Below are positions 54,479 to 63,932 of a DNA stretch of 64,000 nucleotides, piece by piece (positions within the stretch are counted from its first letter, which is position 1; each line of letters starts with the position of its first letter). The translations under genes and the position numbers were made by a program. The notes under the pieces are model-generated. The model did not search any database and was not told the DNA's origin. It was given only the letters and a program-made list of their open reading frames with translations. The stretch spans positions 1,327,385 through 1,391,384 of the forward strand of contig CP060636.1 in NCBI GenBank assembly GCA_014337235.1, written 5' to 3'. Origin of the DNA: [Eubacterium] hominis. Its GTDB lineage: Bacteria; Bacillota_I; Bacilli_A; Erysipelotrichales; Erysipelotrichaceae.

Positions 54479-55741
54479 TTATTTTGTGTTTTTCTTCAAC
54501 GATGCCAATTTGTTTGTACGTTTTACACTACGTAATTTCTCTAAATTCTGTGCAAGAACTTTTTCATAAGAAGAATTCATTTGTGGCATATAGAATTTTT
54601 CATTTTTTAACTTATCTGGAAGATATTGAATCTTTGCCCATAGATCAGCACGACCATAATCATATTTATCTTCTTCTTTCATATTTACAGGAGTGAACCG
54701 TAAATAATCTGGCACACTGTAGGAAGTATTTCTGATTGTCTGCATAACGGCATCAATTGCGTTTTCTGCACTTTTTGATTTAGGGGATAATGTTAAATCA
54801 ATGACTGCCATAGCAAGAGGAATTCTTCCTTCAGGGAAACCAACTCGTTTTGCGGCATCAATTGCCTGAACACAACGAGCCACTGCGGCAGGATTGCCTA
54901 ATCCAATATCTTCATAAGCAGTCACCAATAATCTGCGTTCAATACTATCCATGTCATTTGCTTCAATCATGATACCAAGATAATATAAAGCAGCATCTAC
55001 ATCACTGCCACGTATAGATTTTTGAAAACCGCTTAATACATCATAATAGCCATCTCCATCACTATCCATGCTCATATTAGGAATTTGAGAATATTGAGAA
55101 ACAAGATCTTTTGTGATCACACCATCACTTGCGATTGCGACAATTTCAAGAATATTTAATGCATAACGAATATCTCCATTGCTGTGTCTTGCGATGATAT
55201 GTAATGCTTCATCTTCAATGCTGACTTCATTATTTAAACCATCTGGATGTTGTATAGCTTTCAATAAAGCCTTTTCTATATCTTCCTGCTGGGCTTGTTT
55301 TATTTCAAATAAATGACAACGGGAACGAATAGCAGGATTGATTGCATGTAAAGGATTACTTGTGGTAGCGCCGATTAGCGTGATATTGCCATTTTCCACG
55401 TGTGGTAATAATAAATCCTGTTTATCTTTATTTAAACGGTGAACCTCATCAATGATTACGACCAGCCCTTCATAGAACTTTGCTTCTTGAAAGATAGTTT
55501 CTAAATCTTTTTTGTTGCCAGTCACTGCATTAAATAAACGATAAGGCATACCTAATTCATTTGCCAAAACCATTGCCAACGTTGTTTTGCCTGTTCCTGG
55601 AGGACCATAAAAAATCATTGAAAATAAACGCTTTGCTTCTAAACATTTTCTAAGTACTTTACCTTCACCAATCAAATGTTGTTGACCAATGATATCATCT
55701 AAATGCTGTGGGCGCATACGAAATGCCAAGGGTTGTTTCAT
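54479..55741 (-). CDS. rarA: Replication-associated recombination protein A
   Basis: 420 aa, full length for RarA/MgsA/WRNIP1. FRMRPQHLDDIIGQQHLIG at the start, Walker A GPPGTGKTT (about 46-54), Walker B VVIIDEVHR, sensor GATTSNP and the C-terminal AYEDIGLGNP and GFPEGRIPLA motifs are all present. It acts as an AAA+ clamp-loader-like ATPase at stalled replication forks. It is a single gene with its own terminator. Confidence 0.97.
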   Translation of the reverse strand: MKQPLAFRMRPQHLDDIIGQQHLIGEGKVLRKCLEAKRLFSMIFYGPPGTGKTTLAMVLANELGMPYRLFNAVTGNKKDLETIFQEAKFYEGLVVIIDEVHRLNKDKQDLLLPHVENGNITLIGATTSNPLHAINPAIRSRCHLFEIKQAQQEDIEKALLKAIQHPDGLNNEVSIEDEALHIIARHSNGDIRYALNILEIVAIASDGVITKDLVSQYSQIPNMSMDSDGDGYYDVLSGFQKSIRGSDVDAALYYLGIMIEANDMDSIERRLLVTAYEDIGLGNPAAVARCVQAIDAAKRVGFPEGRIPLAMAVIDLTLSPKSKSAENAIDAVMQTIRNTSYSVPDYLRFTPVNMKEEDKYDYGRADLWAKIQYLPDKLKNEKFYMPQMNSSYEKVLAQNLEKLRSVKRTNKLASLKKNTK

Positions 55742-55832
55742 ATCATCACTTCCTGGGTATTATTTTACCATAAATTATTGACATGGTATACGTTTGAACG
55801 CTATACTAATCAAAAAGAAAAGGGGTTATCGA

Positions 55833-56297
55833 ATGTATCCTACAATGAGAAGAATAAAGCAGCAAATGCCTTTGGATGAGGCAAAAGAAATACTAAAACA
55901 GGGGAAAACAGGAATTCTGGCAATTACCTATCAAGATGAACCAACAATGGTTCCATTGAACTTTGTATATGAGAATGATACAATTTGGTTTCATTGCGCA
56001 AAGAGCGGGCATAAGCTAGATGTGATACAAAAGAATCCGAAAGTAAGCTTTTGTGTGATTGCGGAAGATGAAATCGTTCCAGAAAAATATTCTACGAAAT
56101 ATCAAAGTGTGCTGGCATATGGAAAAGCTTCTATAATTGAAGAGGAAAAGGAAAAGTTTCATGCATTAACCTTGTTGATTGCGAAATATTGTCCTATGCA
56201 GGGACCATCAGGGAAAGCATATATTGAACAGGGAATTGAAAATACAGGTATTGTAAAAATAGAAATTGACCATATCAGTGGAAAGTTTCATGAATAG
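55833..56297 (+). CDS. Pyridoxamine 5'-phosphate oxidase-related flavoprotein, 154 aa
   Basis: MRRIKQQMPLDEAKEILKQG followed by PLNFVYENDTIWFHCAKSGHKLD and NPKVSFCVI are typical of the small FMN-binding NimA-like/5-nitroimidazole-resistance group of the PNPOx-like family. AAAAGGGG sets ATG 55833; the frame is open from 55794. Enzymes of this type reduce or bind small molecules; substrate unknown. Single gene. Confidence 0.88.
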   Translation: MYPTMRRIKQQMPLDEAKEILKQGKTGILAITYQDEPTMVPLNFVYENDTIWFHCAKSGHKLDVIQKNPKVSFCVIAEDEIVPEKYSTKYQSVLAYGKASIIEEEKEKFHALTLLIAKYCPMQGPSGKAYIEQGIENTGIVKIEIDHISGKFHE

Positions 56298-56298
56298 G

Positions 56299-56318
56299 GC
56301 AGCCTTATGGCTGCTTTT
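56299..56318 (+). terminator. Rho-independent terminator
   Basis: GCAGCC (56299-56304), TTAT loop, GGCTGC (56309-56314), TTTT. Confidence 0.88.
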
Positions 56319-56461
56319 GTAATGATTGCATAAATAAATTAAAACAGTATAACGCTTATCTTTTATAATAATTAAATATTAATATCTAGCAAGTTTTTAT
56401 ATAAATTTCACGCAAATCACGTTATAATAAAGATACCATGTAAAATAGGAAGTGGTATGGT

Positions 56462-57013
56462 ATGTTATTGGTGTTAGGATGCTTTGCATTTTTATTAATG
56501 ATGTTTAATGATATGAATCAGGTAAAATTTCATTTGCGATGGGGAAAATATACATTTATGGCTGGGTGTTTTCTACTTTTGATTGTGACAGGGTTATTGA
56601 TCAGTCGACATCTATATGATGAAAAAACCTTCCATATTGGGCATTTGGCTGCGGCAGTTTTGTGTATGATTAATACACTCCTATTAATTTATACACTGTT
56701 CTTTGCACTGCCATTTGAGGGAACCTATGTTGAACAAGACCACTTAAAGGTCTATGATCAGGGTGTTTATGCCTTATGCCGTCATCCGGGTATCCTTTGG
56801 TTTTTCTTTGCCTATTCGTTTCTTGCGATGACACTATCTTCAATTGAAATAGGAATTGCGGCTGTTTTATTCTCTTTAATGAATCTTATATACGCCTATA
56901 TGCAAGATCGCATGATTTTTCCAATCACTTTGGAAGGATATGAAGATTATCAAAAGCATGTTCCATTCCTGATACCAACCATTGCATCAATTAAAAGAAG
57001 TCTACAATCATGA
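56462..57013 (+). CDS. Isoprenylcysteine methyltransferase-like membrane protein, 183 aa
   Basis: Five hydrophobic segments. The C-terminal part has GVYALCRHPGILWFF (Arg-His-Pro, about 102-116) and a closing YEDYQKHVPFLIP, the SAM-binding and substrate elements of the ICMT/phospholipid methyltransferase family. Its target in bacteria is usually unknown. It heads a three-gene operon with a GH3-type enzyme and an HD-GYP protein, overlapping or abutting at each junction. Confidence 0.78.
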   Translation: MLLVLGCFAFLLMMFNDMNQVKFHLRWGKYTFMAGCFLLLIVTGLLISRHLYDEKTFHIGHLAAAVLCMINTLLLIYTLFFALPFEGTYVEQDHLKVYDQGVYALCRHPGILWFFFAYSFLAMTLSSIEIGIAAVLFSLMNLIYAYMQDRMIFPITLEGYEDYQKHVPFLIPTIASIKRSLQS

Positions 57014-57027
57014 AAGGGATGGACCAT

Positions 57028-58653
57028 ATGCATTTTGAGGAATTATTGAGGAAAAAGAAGTATGAGGATATCTGGGAAGAATACTGTGGCTTTTTAGATT
57101 TATCAATACAGGAATATATGCATATACAATACCGGTTATTAGAGGAACAGATGCTTAATTGGCTTGTTTCACCATTAGGGCAAAGTATTATGCAAGGGAA
57201 AAACCTGAAGAATATTCAGGATTTTCGTTATCTTGTGCCACTTACCACTTATGAAGATTATGCTGATATCCTATTAAATAGAAAAGAAGAAGATTTGCCG
57301 GGAAAACCAGTCACATGGATAGAAACCACATGGGAAGCAGGCAGACATCCAGTGAAATGTGCACCCTATACCCAGGAAATGCTTCAGGTATTTAAAAATA
57401 ATATGATGGCTTGTTTAATTCTTGCGGGAAGTGAAACAAGAAATGATGTCGTATTGCGACCACATGATAAAGCGTTGTATGGTGTAGCATCTTTGCCATA
57501 TGCAACAGGACTTTTACCAGTTCTGGTAGAAGAAGAATTAACTCTGGATATCTTGCCGCCAGTGGAGCAAGCAGAAAAACTTGGCTTTAAAGAACGTAAT
57601 GTACTAGGTTTTAAAATGGGTGCGAAGCAGGGAATTGATATCTTCTTTGCCTTAAGCTCTGTGGCATATTATGTCAGTATGGCATTTTCCTCTTTACAAA
57701 GTCAAACCAGTTCTTCCTCTTCTCATTCAAGTGGAAAGATAAAACCTAAAATGGCATATCGCTTGTTAAAAGGCAGTTATCAGGCTAAAAAAGAAAACCG
57801 CAGTATGCTCCCAAAAGATGTATTTCATATGAAATGTTTCTTATGTGCTGGAACAGACAGTCAAATGTATAAGCCGGTTTTAGAGAAGCTTTGGGGTAAA
57901 CGACCACATGAAATCTTTGCGGGTACTGAACCTACCTGTATCGCAAGTGAAAACTGGAGTCGTAATGGAATGTATTTCTTCCCCGATGCGTGTTTCTATG
58001 AATTTATGCCGATTGAAGAAGCGAAACATTTCTCAAAAGATCATACCTATCAACCTAGAACCTACCTGATGGATGAAGTCATACCACATGAAGAATATGA
58101 ACTGGTTGTGACAGTATTCAAAGGTGGTGCTTTTGCCCGATATATGACAAAAGACCGTTATCGCTGCATTGCCACACATGATAGTGAAGACCATATCCAG
58201 CTGCCTCGTTTTACGTATGTTGATCGTTCTTTGGATATCATTGATATAGCAGGCTTTACTAGAATTAGTGAAAAAACAATAGAAGATGTCATCAAAATGA
58301 GTAAACTGGATATCATAGAATGGGTAGCGTTAAAAGAGTACGATGACTTCCGTCCCTATATGCATTTAATTATAGAAATGAGTGAATCCAGCATTTGTCA
58401 GGATGCAGTCTTAAAGAAGATATTAAAAGAACACTTACAGATTTATTTTACATACTTTGATAGTGACTATGAAGATCTACAGACGATGCTGGGAATTGAT
58501 CCATTGAAAATCACAGTTGTGCGCTGTCATACCTTCCATTTATATCATCAGCTGCATAATGAAAAATTACCTAAAATGAATCCTTCCAAACACCATATAC
58601 AGGATTTATTGGCACTTAGCCAGGCAAAGCGGGGTGAAGCATCATGCATCTGA
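57028..58653 (+). CDS. GH3-family acyl-adenylating enzyme, 541 aa
   Basis: The order QSIMQGKNLKNIQDFRYLVP, TYEDY, then FAGTEPTCIASENW and TYLMDEVIPHEEYELVVTVF matches the GH3 auxin-responsive-promoter family, adenylating enzymes related to the ANL superfamily that join a carboxylic acid to an amine. The phosphate-binding loop is unusual: the common S/T-rich loop is not obvious before residue 120 (TTWEAGRHPVKC). A Ser-rich linker (SQTSSSSSHSSG) sits near residue 232. AAAGGGA is eight bases before ATG 57028; ATG 57010 overlaps the previous stop and is an alternative. Substrates unknown. Confidence 0.78.
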   Translation: MHFEELLRKKKYEDIWEEYCGFLDLSIQEYMHIQYRLLEEQMLNWLVSPLGQSIMQGKNLKNIQDFRYLVPLTTYEDYADILLNRKEEDLPGKPVTWIETTWEAGRHPVKCAPYTQEMLQVFKNNMMACLILAGSETRNDVVLRPHDKALYGVASLPYATGLLPVLVEEELTLDILPPVEQAEKLGFKERNVLGFKMGAKQGIDIFFALSSVAYYVSMAFSSLQSQTSSSSSHSSGKIKPKMAYRLLKGSYQAKKENRSMLPKDVFHMKCFLCAGTDSQMYKPVLEKLWGKRPHEIFAGTEPTCIASENWSRNGMYFFPDACFYEFMPIEEAKHFSKDHTYQPRTYLMDEVIPHEEYELVVTVFKGGAFARYMTKDRYRCIATHDSEDHIQLPRFTYVDRSLDIIDIAGFTRISEKTIEDVIKMSKLDIIEWVALKEYDDFRPYMHLIIEMSESSICQDAVLKKILKEHLQIYFTYFDSDYEDLQTMLGIDPLKITVVRCHTFHLYHQLHNEKLPKMNPSKHHIQDLLALSQAKRGEASCI

Positions 58654-61145
58654 TTATCGTTCCGGGAATCGCTTTGTTTTTCTACACCATTCTGTTTCTG
58701 GCATTAACAGCAGCTAAAAAAGATCGTTTGATATATAACTTCATGGCAATGATCATCTATTTCATACTATGGACAGCTGGTTCTGTCATGATGCGTGCGC
58801 AATTATATCCAGGCGTAATCTTCTGGTGTAAATTATCCATCTTTGGCATGTTTGGAATTCCAATTGCTTATTATGAATTTATTCGTACATATCTGGGTGA
58901 TAAAGGAAAATTTCGTCAACGGATATTTGTTGTATTGGTGATCATATGCTGGATTTTATTATTATCTGATCAATTATTATCTGATCCTAAGGTGATTCAT
59001 ATTAATAATATGGCAACCTTTGACTTTAACACTACGTTTTGGATGATTATACCTATTGGTTATGTTATCTTTGTGGCGATTACAGTTGTCCAAAAGCTTA
59101 TACACAGCATTAAACAAAAAGGACACACAATCAATGATTATATCCCTATGATGATAGGAATCGTTGTATTGACGTTTGGTACATTAGCATCTACGATACC
59201 TGCGATTGGAAAATATCCAATCGATACATGCAGTGGAATTGTAAATGCATTATGCTTACTATATACCCTGTATAAACAACGATTATTTAATATGACGTTA
59301 GTGATATCCAGAGGGGCAGCTTATTTATTAACAGGTGGTGTGCTGTTACTATTTTCTGCGAATGTGATTCAGCCAGTGGTAGATGTATTAAGTGTTACAT
59401 TTCCATTCTTACAGGATTATATCACAACCATTGTTGTATTATTATTCTCCTTATTAACCTGTGCTATTTTCTTCTTCCTAAAATGGTTTATTGACCTGTT
59501 ATTTATCAAAGAAGATCAAAAGCAGGCACAGTTGTTGAGAAACTATAGCGCAAATATCGCTAGTTGTTTAGAACTGAAAGAAATCTGTAAAGAACTGGTT
59601 GATGTCATTAAAGAAGCTATGGAAACAACACAAATCATGTTATGTTTGAAAACAGAAAGAGAATATCAGACTGTTTACTGCTCCAGTACACTGACAAGGA
59701 AAAACTTCACAATGATTGAAAGCAATCCATGTATTCAATACCTGAAACAAACAAAGCGAAGCTCTGTTATGAAGGCTTTTCGTCAAAGTGTCTGGTATAA
59801 ATCCATGTGGGAAAATGAAAAACATGCTTTAGAGATGATGCAGATTGATTGCATGGTGCCATTATTAAGTGAAAATGAACTTATTGGTATCCTGTTTTTA
59901 TCCCATAAAACAAAACCATATTCCACAAGTGAACTGACGTTCTTAGATAGTCTTGCAAGTATCAGTGCAATCGCCATTAACAATGCTTATTTATATCAAA
60001 GCGTATATGAAAAAGCCAGCAGTGATCATCTGACAGGCTTGTTAAATCGTGAATTCTTTTTCCGTGAAGTTGAAAAAGTATTTTTATTGCCACATGAATC
60101 AATCATCATGGCAATTTTAAACATTGATGATTTCTCATTATACAATGAACTATATGGTAGAACACAAGGAGATCATGCTTTACAGAGTATTGCACAGATA
60201 TTAAAAGCTGCATTTAAAAACAATCAAGTTTTAATGGCACGATATAGTGGAAAAGAATTTGCGATATTGTTTTATGATATTGATTTATTAAGCGTCAAAC
60301 GTAAAATCAAGATGGTCATTGATCAGATTCATAAACAAAACGAATTAGATAGCGCCAAGTGGAAAAAAATCATGACACTTAGTGTAGGTATCGGTATATA
60401 TCCATTCGCATCTTCTAGTATGCAGGAACTAATCACAAATACAGAGATGGCTGTATTTACCGCAAAACAAAATGGAAAAAACCGAACAGTTGTTTACACA
60501 ATGGAAGAAATTGTGAATCGACAGGAAGAAATCAAAGAAGATACAAGAAATGTATATGCCCAATATGCACCAACGATATCTGCATTAACGGCAGCGATTG
60601 ATGTAAAAGATCATTATACATTCCATCACAGTGCCAATGTAGCACAATATGCGACAATCCTTGCCAAAGCTCTTGGCTTAAATAAGGAACATATCGAATT
60701 GATTCGTCAAGCTGCTTTGCTTCATGATATCGGTAAAATAGGCATCCCGGAAGATCTCTTAAATAAAAAAGGAAAACTAACAGATGATGAATATCGTTTA
60801 ATTCAAACACATGTAGAAAACTCAATTTCTATCATTCGTCATTTGCCTAGTCTGGACTATGTAATCCCTGCCGTCTTAGGTCATCACGAACGATGGGATG
60901 GAAAGGGTTATCCAAGAGGACTACGAGGTGACGAAAATCCTATTGCGGCCCGTTGTATCTGTGTAGCAGATACCTTTGATGCAATGACTACAAAACGCAG
61001 TTATCGTGATCCTTTGCCACTATCTACAGCGATTGATGAAATCAAAAAAGGTGCAAATACACAATTTGATCCCAAATTGGCCAATTTATTTGTACAATTA
61101 ATTGAAGAAGGTAAAATACAGGTGTTGCAGGAGTATGATGAGTAA
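58644..61145 (+). CDS. 7TM-GAF-GGDEF-like-HD-GYP signalling protein, 833 aa
   Basis: Seven or eight membrane segments (about 1-300) of the 7TM histidine-kinase sensor type, a GAF-like domain (about 310-455), a GGDEF-like domain (about 465-625) and an HD-GYP domain (about 640-825). The GGDEF signature reads SGKEF (535-539), so cyclase activity is doubtful. The HD-GYP part keeps HDIGK (694-698) and HHERWDGKGYP (747-757), the set needed to degrade cyclic di-GMP. The gene starts within the last codons of the GH3 gene, after GGGGTGA. Likely a membrane sensor that lowers cyclic di-GMP. Confidence 0.93.
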   Translation: MHLIIVPGIALFFYTILFLALTAAKKDRLIYNFMAMIIYFILWTAGSVMMRAQLYPGVIFWCKLSIFGMFGIPIAYYEFIRTYLGDKGKFRQRIFVVLVIICWILLLSDQLLSDPKVIHINNMATFDFNTTFWMIIPIGYVIFVAITVVQKLIHSIKQKGHTINDYIPMMIGIVVLTFGTLASTIPAIGKYPIDTCSGIVNALCLLYTLYKQRLFNMTLVISRGAAYLLTGGVLLLFSANVIQPVVDVLSVTFPFLQDYITTIVVLLFSLLTCAIFFFLKWFIDLLFIKEDQKQAQLLRNYSANIASCLELKEICKELVDVIKEAMETTQIMLCLKTEREYQTVYCSSTLTRKNFTMIESNPCIQYLKQTKRSSVMKAFRQSVWYKSMWENEKHALEMMQIDCMVPLLSENELIGILFLSHKTKPYSTSELTFLDSLASISAIAINNAYLYQSVYEKASSDHLTGLLNREFFFREVEKVFLLPHESIIMAILNIDDFSLYNELYGRTQGDHALQSIAQILKAAFKNNQVLMARYSGKEFAILFYDIDLLSVKRKIKMVIDQIHKQNELDSAKWKKIMTLSVGIGIYPFASSSMQELITNTEMAVFTAKQNGKNRTVVYTMEEIVNRQEEIKEDTRNVYAQYAPTISALTAAIDVKDHYTFHHSANVAQYATILAKALGLNKEHIELIRQAALLHDIGKIGIPEDLLNKKGKLTDDEYRLIQTHVENSISIIRHLPSLDYVIPAVLGHHERWDGKGYPRGLRGDENPIAARCICVADTFDAMTTKRSYRDPLPLSTAIDEIKKGANTQFDPKLANLFVQLIEEGKIQVLQEYDE

Positions 61146-61154
61146 ATTTTTCTA

Positions 61155-61201
61155 AATCTATAAAAGTACCAACATTTTAAACAAGTGGAGGTGCTTTTTT
61201 T
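61155..61201 (+). terminator. Probable terminator
   Basis: AAAGTACC near 61163-61170 pairs with GGTGCTTT near 61189-61197 with one G-T pair, followed by more T. The loop is long. Ends the HD-GYP operon. Confidence 0.55.
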
Positions 61202-61253
61202 AAATATATTTCACCAGCTTAGGAAAACATCTATCAATAAAAAAGGAATAAAC

Positions 61254-61262
61254 TGTTATAAT
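61254..61262 (+). promoter_or_regulatory. Extended -10 promoter of agrA
   Basis: TGTTATAAT at 61254-61262, 38 bases before agrA. No clear -35. Ribosome site AAGGAGG follows. Confidence 0.55.
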
Positions 61263-61299
61263 ATCTTATATAAAAGATTTTTTAACAAGGAGGCATATT

Positions 61300-61995
61300 A
61301 TGAAGTTAATATTAATTGATGATTCTATAAATGATATAAAAATGATGCTTTCCTATATCTGTAAAAATGAAAAAATTATAGTTGATTATTATACTGATTG
61401 CTCTAAGGTGCCATTCAATGATATAAATTGTTATGATGCTATCTTATTAGACATTGATATGCCAAATGAGAATGGAATATCATATGCGAAACGCTTGAGA
61501 AAAACATATCATGATATACCAATTGTTTTTATATCATGGCACTCTTCTTATGAACATGAAAGTTTTCAGGTACATCCTTTCATGTTTATTTATAAAGAGA
61601 ATTTTCAAAAAGAAATAATCATATGCATGAATGAATTAAAGATCAGACAAGAAAAAATGGATAAAATTTTTGAATATAAAGATATTAAACTTCGATTAAA
61701 TGATATTCTATACTTCAGGGCTGAAAAAAACGATTGTAATATTGTAATGAATAATAAAAAAAATATTTGTATTCGGATACCTTTAGAAAAGATTGAGAAA
61801 ATGCAGTTATCTGGGTTTGTGAGAATCAATAAATCTATGATTATCAATATGTATAAAATTGTAAAATGGTGTAAGTATCAAGAAATAGAAATAATAAATG
61901 GCGAGTTCTTGAAAATTAGCAGAGGAAGAAAAGATTATGTAAAATCAGAATATGAAAACTTTCTATTAGAGGATAGTTTATATGAATGCATTTGA
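61300..61995 (+). CDS. agrA: AgrA-type LytTR response regulator, 231 aa
   Basis: A receiver domain with phospho-acceptor Asp51 (DAILLDIDMPN) and acidic Asp7-Asp8, followed by a LytTR DNA-binding domain (about 125-225) with the usual FRAEKNDCNIV start and SGFVRINKSMIIN. It should bind direct repeats of the AGTT-type, such as those at 63261-63294. It overlaps agrC by 14 bases. The symbol reflects role and gene order; the same design occurs in other peptide systems. Confidence 0.9.
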   Translation: MKLILIDDSINDIKMMLSYICKNEKIIVDYYTDCSKVPFNDINCYDAILLDIDMPNENGISYAKRLRKTYHDIPIVFISWHSSYEHESFQVHPFMFIYKENFQKEIIICMNELKIRQEKMDKIFEYKDIKLRLNDILYFRAEKNDCNIVMNNKKNICIRIPLEKIEKMQLSGFVRINKSMIINMYKIVKWCKYQEIEIINGEFLKISRGRKDYVKSEYENFLLEDSLYECI

Positions 61996-63277
61996 TTTTA
62001 TAAATGATTTGGTTGAAACTTTTTTATTAAGTTTTATGGCATTTACATTAACTTATTCAATAACTAAAAAGAAATCGAATTTTGTTCTCTTATGGTGTAT
62101 TTTAAGCATATTTACCATTCTTTCAGAAGTCATTAATTTCAATTACATCAGTTTGAATTTTATATGTATAGGGGTGATATTTTTATTACTCAAGTTATGC
62201 TCAAAGCAATCAGTATATTATCTTGCTTCAGTAAGTATGTTAACTTTATTATTTCTTGATATGACCAATAGCCTTTCATTGATACTCTCTTCAATTATTT
62301 TTGATATAGAAATAAATCAAATTTATTTAAATATTTCTGTTTTTCATTTAACAATAATTTTATCAAAGGTGATGTATTGTTTGTTTATTTTTTTCATGTA
62401 TAAAACAAAAAAGAAATACATGGAGATATTAAACAATTCTAATAATCTTTGGAAACCATTCTGTTTTAGTATTTTTATTATTAATGTTCTATCGGATCTA
62501 ATTTTTCCAATGGTTTATGCACCATATATCGATAAAAAGTTAGTTATACAAATAATTACTGCTTTATCCTTACTGATTTTTTGCTTTTGCTATCTTTTTC
62601 TTGAAGTGCAGAGGAAAAATCAAGAATACTTTAGTTTGCAATTGTCTAATAATCTTTACGCAAATCAATTATCTAACTATCAAAAAGAAAAAGAAATTCA
62701 CCAGCAATTAAGAGAAATGCGTCATAATCAAAAGCAGGTCAATATGTATTTGATCAATTTATTACAGCATAATGAAATAGAAAAAACCATTCAAGAATTA
62801 CAAAATCAAGATGAAATACTAAATCAGACAAGTCTTTATAAATATTGTGAAAATCAATTAATTGATATGGTTGTAAAAGATAAAATATCAATTGCTAAAT
62901 CTAAAAATATTAAGATAAGCTGTAGTTTGAAAATACCAGAAACAATGCCATTTGAAAATATTGATATCTATATTTTACTTGGAAATTTACTAGATAATTC
63001 CATCGAACATTGTGGTGGTGATAAACAAATCAAATTTATAGGTTATTTAAAAGAGAATGATTTACATTTTTATATTAATAATACGATAGATAAATCTATT
63101 CTAACAGACAATCCTGATTTAAATACATCAAAAAAGGATAAGCAATCACATGGTTTAGGAATTCTTAGCTGTCAAAAGATAGTTTCTAAATATCATGGTG
63201 CAATTCGCTTCACAGAAAACGATGCATGGTTTATTTGCCATATAGTTTTTGATATAAATGTTGTAGTTCGTCACTAA
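61982..63277 (+). CDS. agrC: AgrC-type membrane histidine kinase, 431 aa
   Basis: Six hydrophobic segments in residues 1-210, a linker helix, the phospho-accepting His248 in REMRHNQ, the N box NLLDNSIEHC (near 334-343) and a short HGLGI G box. This is the GHKL kinase type (HPK10) that senses autoinducing peptides. A ribosome site lies in the end of agrA. Its last codons (VVVRH) also encode the first copy of the LytTR repeat. Confidence 0.92.
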   Translation: MNAFDFINDLVETFLLSFMAFTLTYSITKKKSNFVLLWCILSIFTILSEVINFNYISLNFICIGVIFLLLKLCSKQSVYYLASVSMLTLLFLDMTNSLSLILSSIIFDIEINQIYLNISVFHLTIILSKVMYCLFIFFMYKTKKKYMEILNNSNNLWKPFCFSIFIINVLSDLIFPMVYAPYIDKKLVIQIITALSLLIFCFCYLFLEVQRKNQEYFSLQLSNNLYANQLSNYQKEKEIHQQLREMRHNQKQVNMYLINLLQHNEIEKTIQELQNQDEILNQTSLYKYCENQLIDMVVKDKISIAKSKNIKISCSLKIPETMPFENIDIYILLGNLLDNSIEHCGGDKQIKFIGYLKENDLHFYINNTIDKSILTDNPDLNTSKKDKQSHGLGILSCQKIVSKYHGAIRFTENDAWFICHIVFDINVVVRH

Positions 63278-63294
63278 ATATTGCAGTTCGTCAC
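63261..63294 (+). promoter_or_regulatory. LytTR direct repeat (AgrA/VirR box pair)
   Basis: TTGTAGTTCGTCAC (63261-63274) and TTGCAGTTCGTCAC (63281-63294), 20 bases apart and differing at one position. The core CAGTTCGTCAC is one base from the VirR box consensus CAGTTNTNCAC. It lies 8 bases upstream of the -35 of the agrBD promoter, the usual place for an AgrA-type activator. Confidence 0.85.
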
Positions 63295-63301
63295 AAACCA
63301 C

Positions 63302-63330
63302 TTGAAATGTAAGCGTTTGTAATATATGAT
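63302..63330 (+). promoter_or_regulatory. agrBD promoter
   Basis: TTGAAA-like -35 (CTTGAAA, 63301-63307), 17 bases, TATGAT (63325-63330). Expected start near 63337, followed by AAAGGAGAT and agrB. Confidence 0.7.
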
Positions 63331-63371
63331 TTCTTCGTAAATAAAATATATAAAGGAGATTAAAGAGTAGC

Positions 63372-63932
63372 GTGATATTGAGGATAGCTGATAAACTTAC
63401 AGAAAGTATGTTCAGAAATGATATTATATCTGACGATAAAGAAATTTATAAATTTGGAATAGCATTATGTCTGTCGACAGGAATAAGTTTTGCAACAGTG
63501 TTGTTAATATCTTTACTGACAAACCATCTATTCTACGCTATGATATATTTATTCATTTTCACTAGATTAAGAACAATTATGGGTGGGTATCATTGTAAAA
63601 CATATTTCACCTGTAATGTTGCTTATATTTCAATATATTTGATATTTGAGTTCCTTATAGGTTTAGAATGGGAATTTCAAAATATTTTCCTAATGGAATT
63701 GTTTTCAAGCGTACTTATTTGGTGTTATGCACCTAGTGAGCATAAAAATAAACCTTTATCAAATGATGAATATAGGCAATTCAGATTAAAGTCAAGGATT
63801 ATGGTTATTATGATGGTGATAGGAAGTTTTCTTATCTCTAAAATAAACCTGTTAATATGTTTTGAATTTGTTTATATTTTGTCTGTAAACGCAATTTTAG
63901 TTTTAATAGGAGAAAGGAGGCGAAGTATATGA
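63372..63932 (+). CDS. agrB: AgrB-type peptide-processing membrane protease, 186 aa
   Basis: Hydrophobic, with about five membrane segments. GGYHCKTYFTC holds the catalytic pair His74 and Cys81, at the same spacing as in staphylococcal AgrB. It cleaves the AgrD precursor and forms the thiolactone ring. The start is taken as GTG 63372, 12 bases after AAAGGAG; TTG 63378 is an alternative. Its stop codon overlaps the agrD start (ATGA). Confidence 0.93.
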   Translation: MILRIADKLTESMFRNDIISDDKEIYKFGIALCLSTGISFATVLLISLLTNHLFYAMIYLFIFTRLRTIMGGYHCKTYFTCNVAYISIYLIFEFLIGLEWEFQNIFLMELFSSVLIWCYAPSEHKNKPLSNDEYRQFRLKSRIMVIMMVIGSFLISKINLLICFEFVYILSVNAILVLIGERRRSI

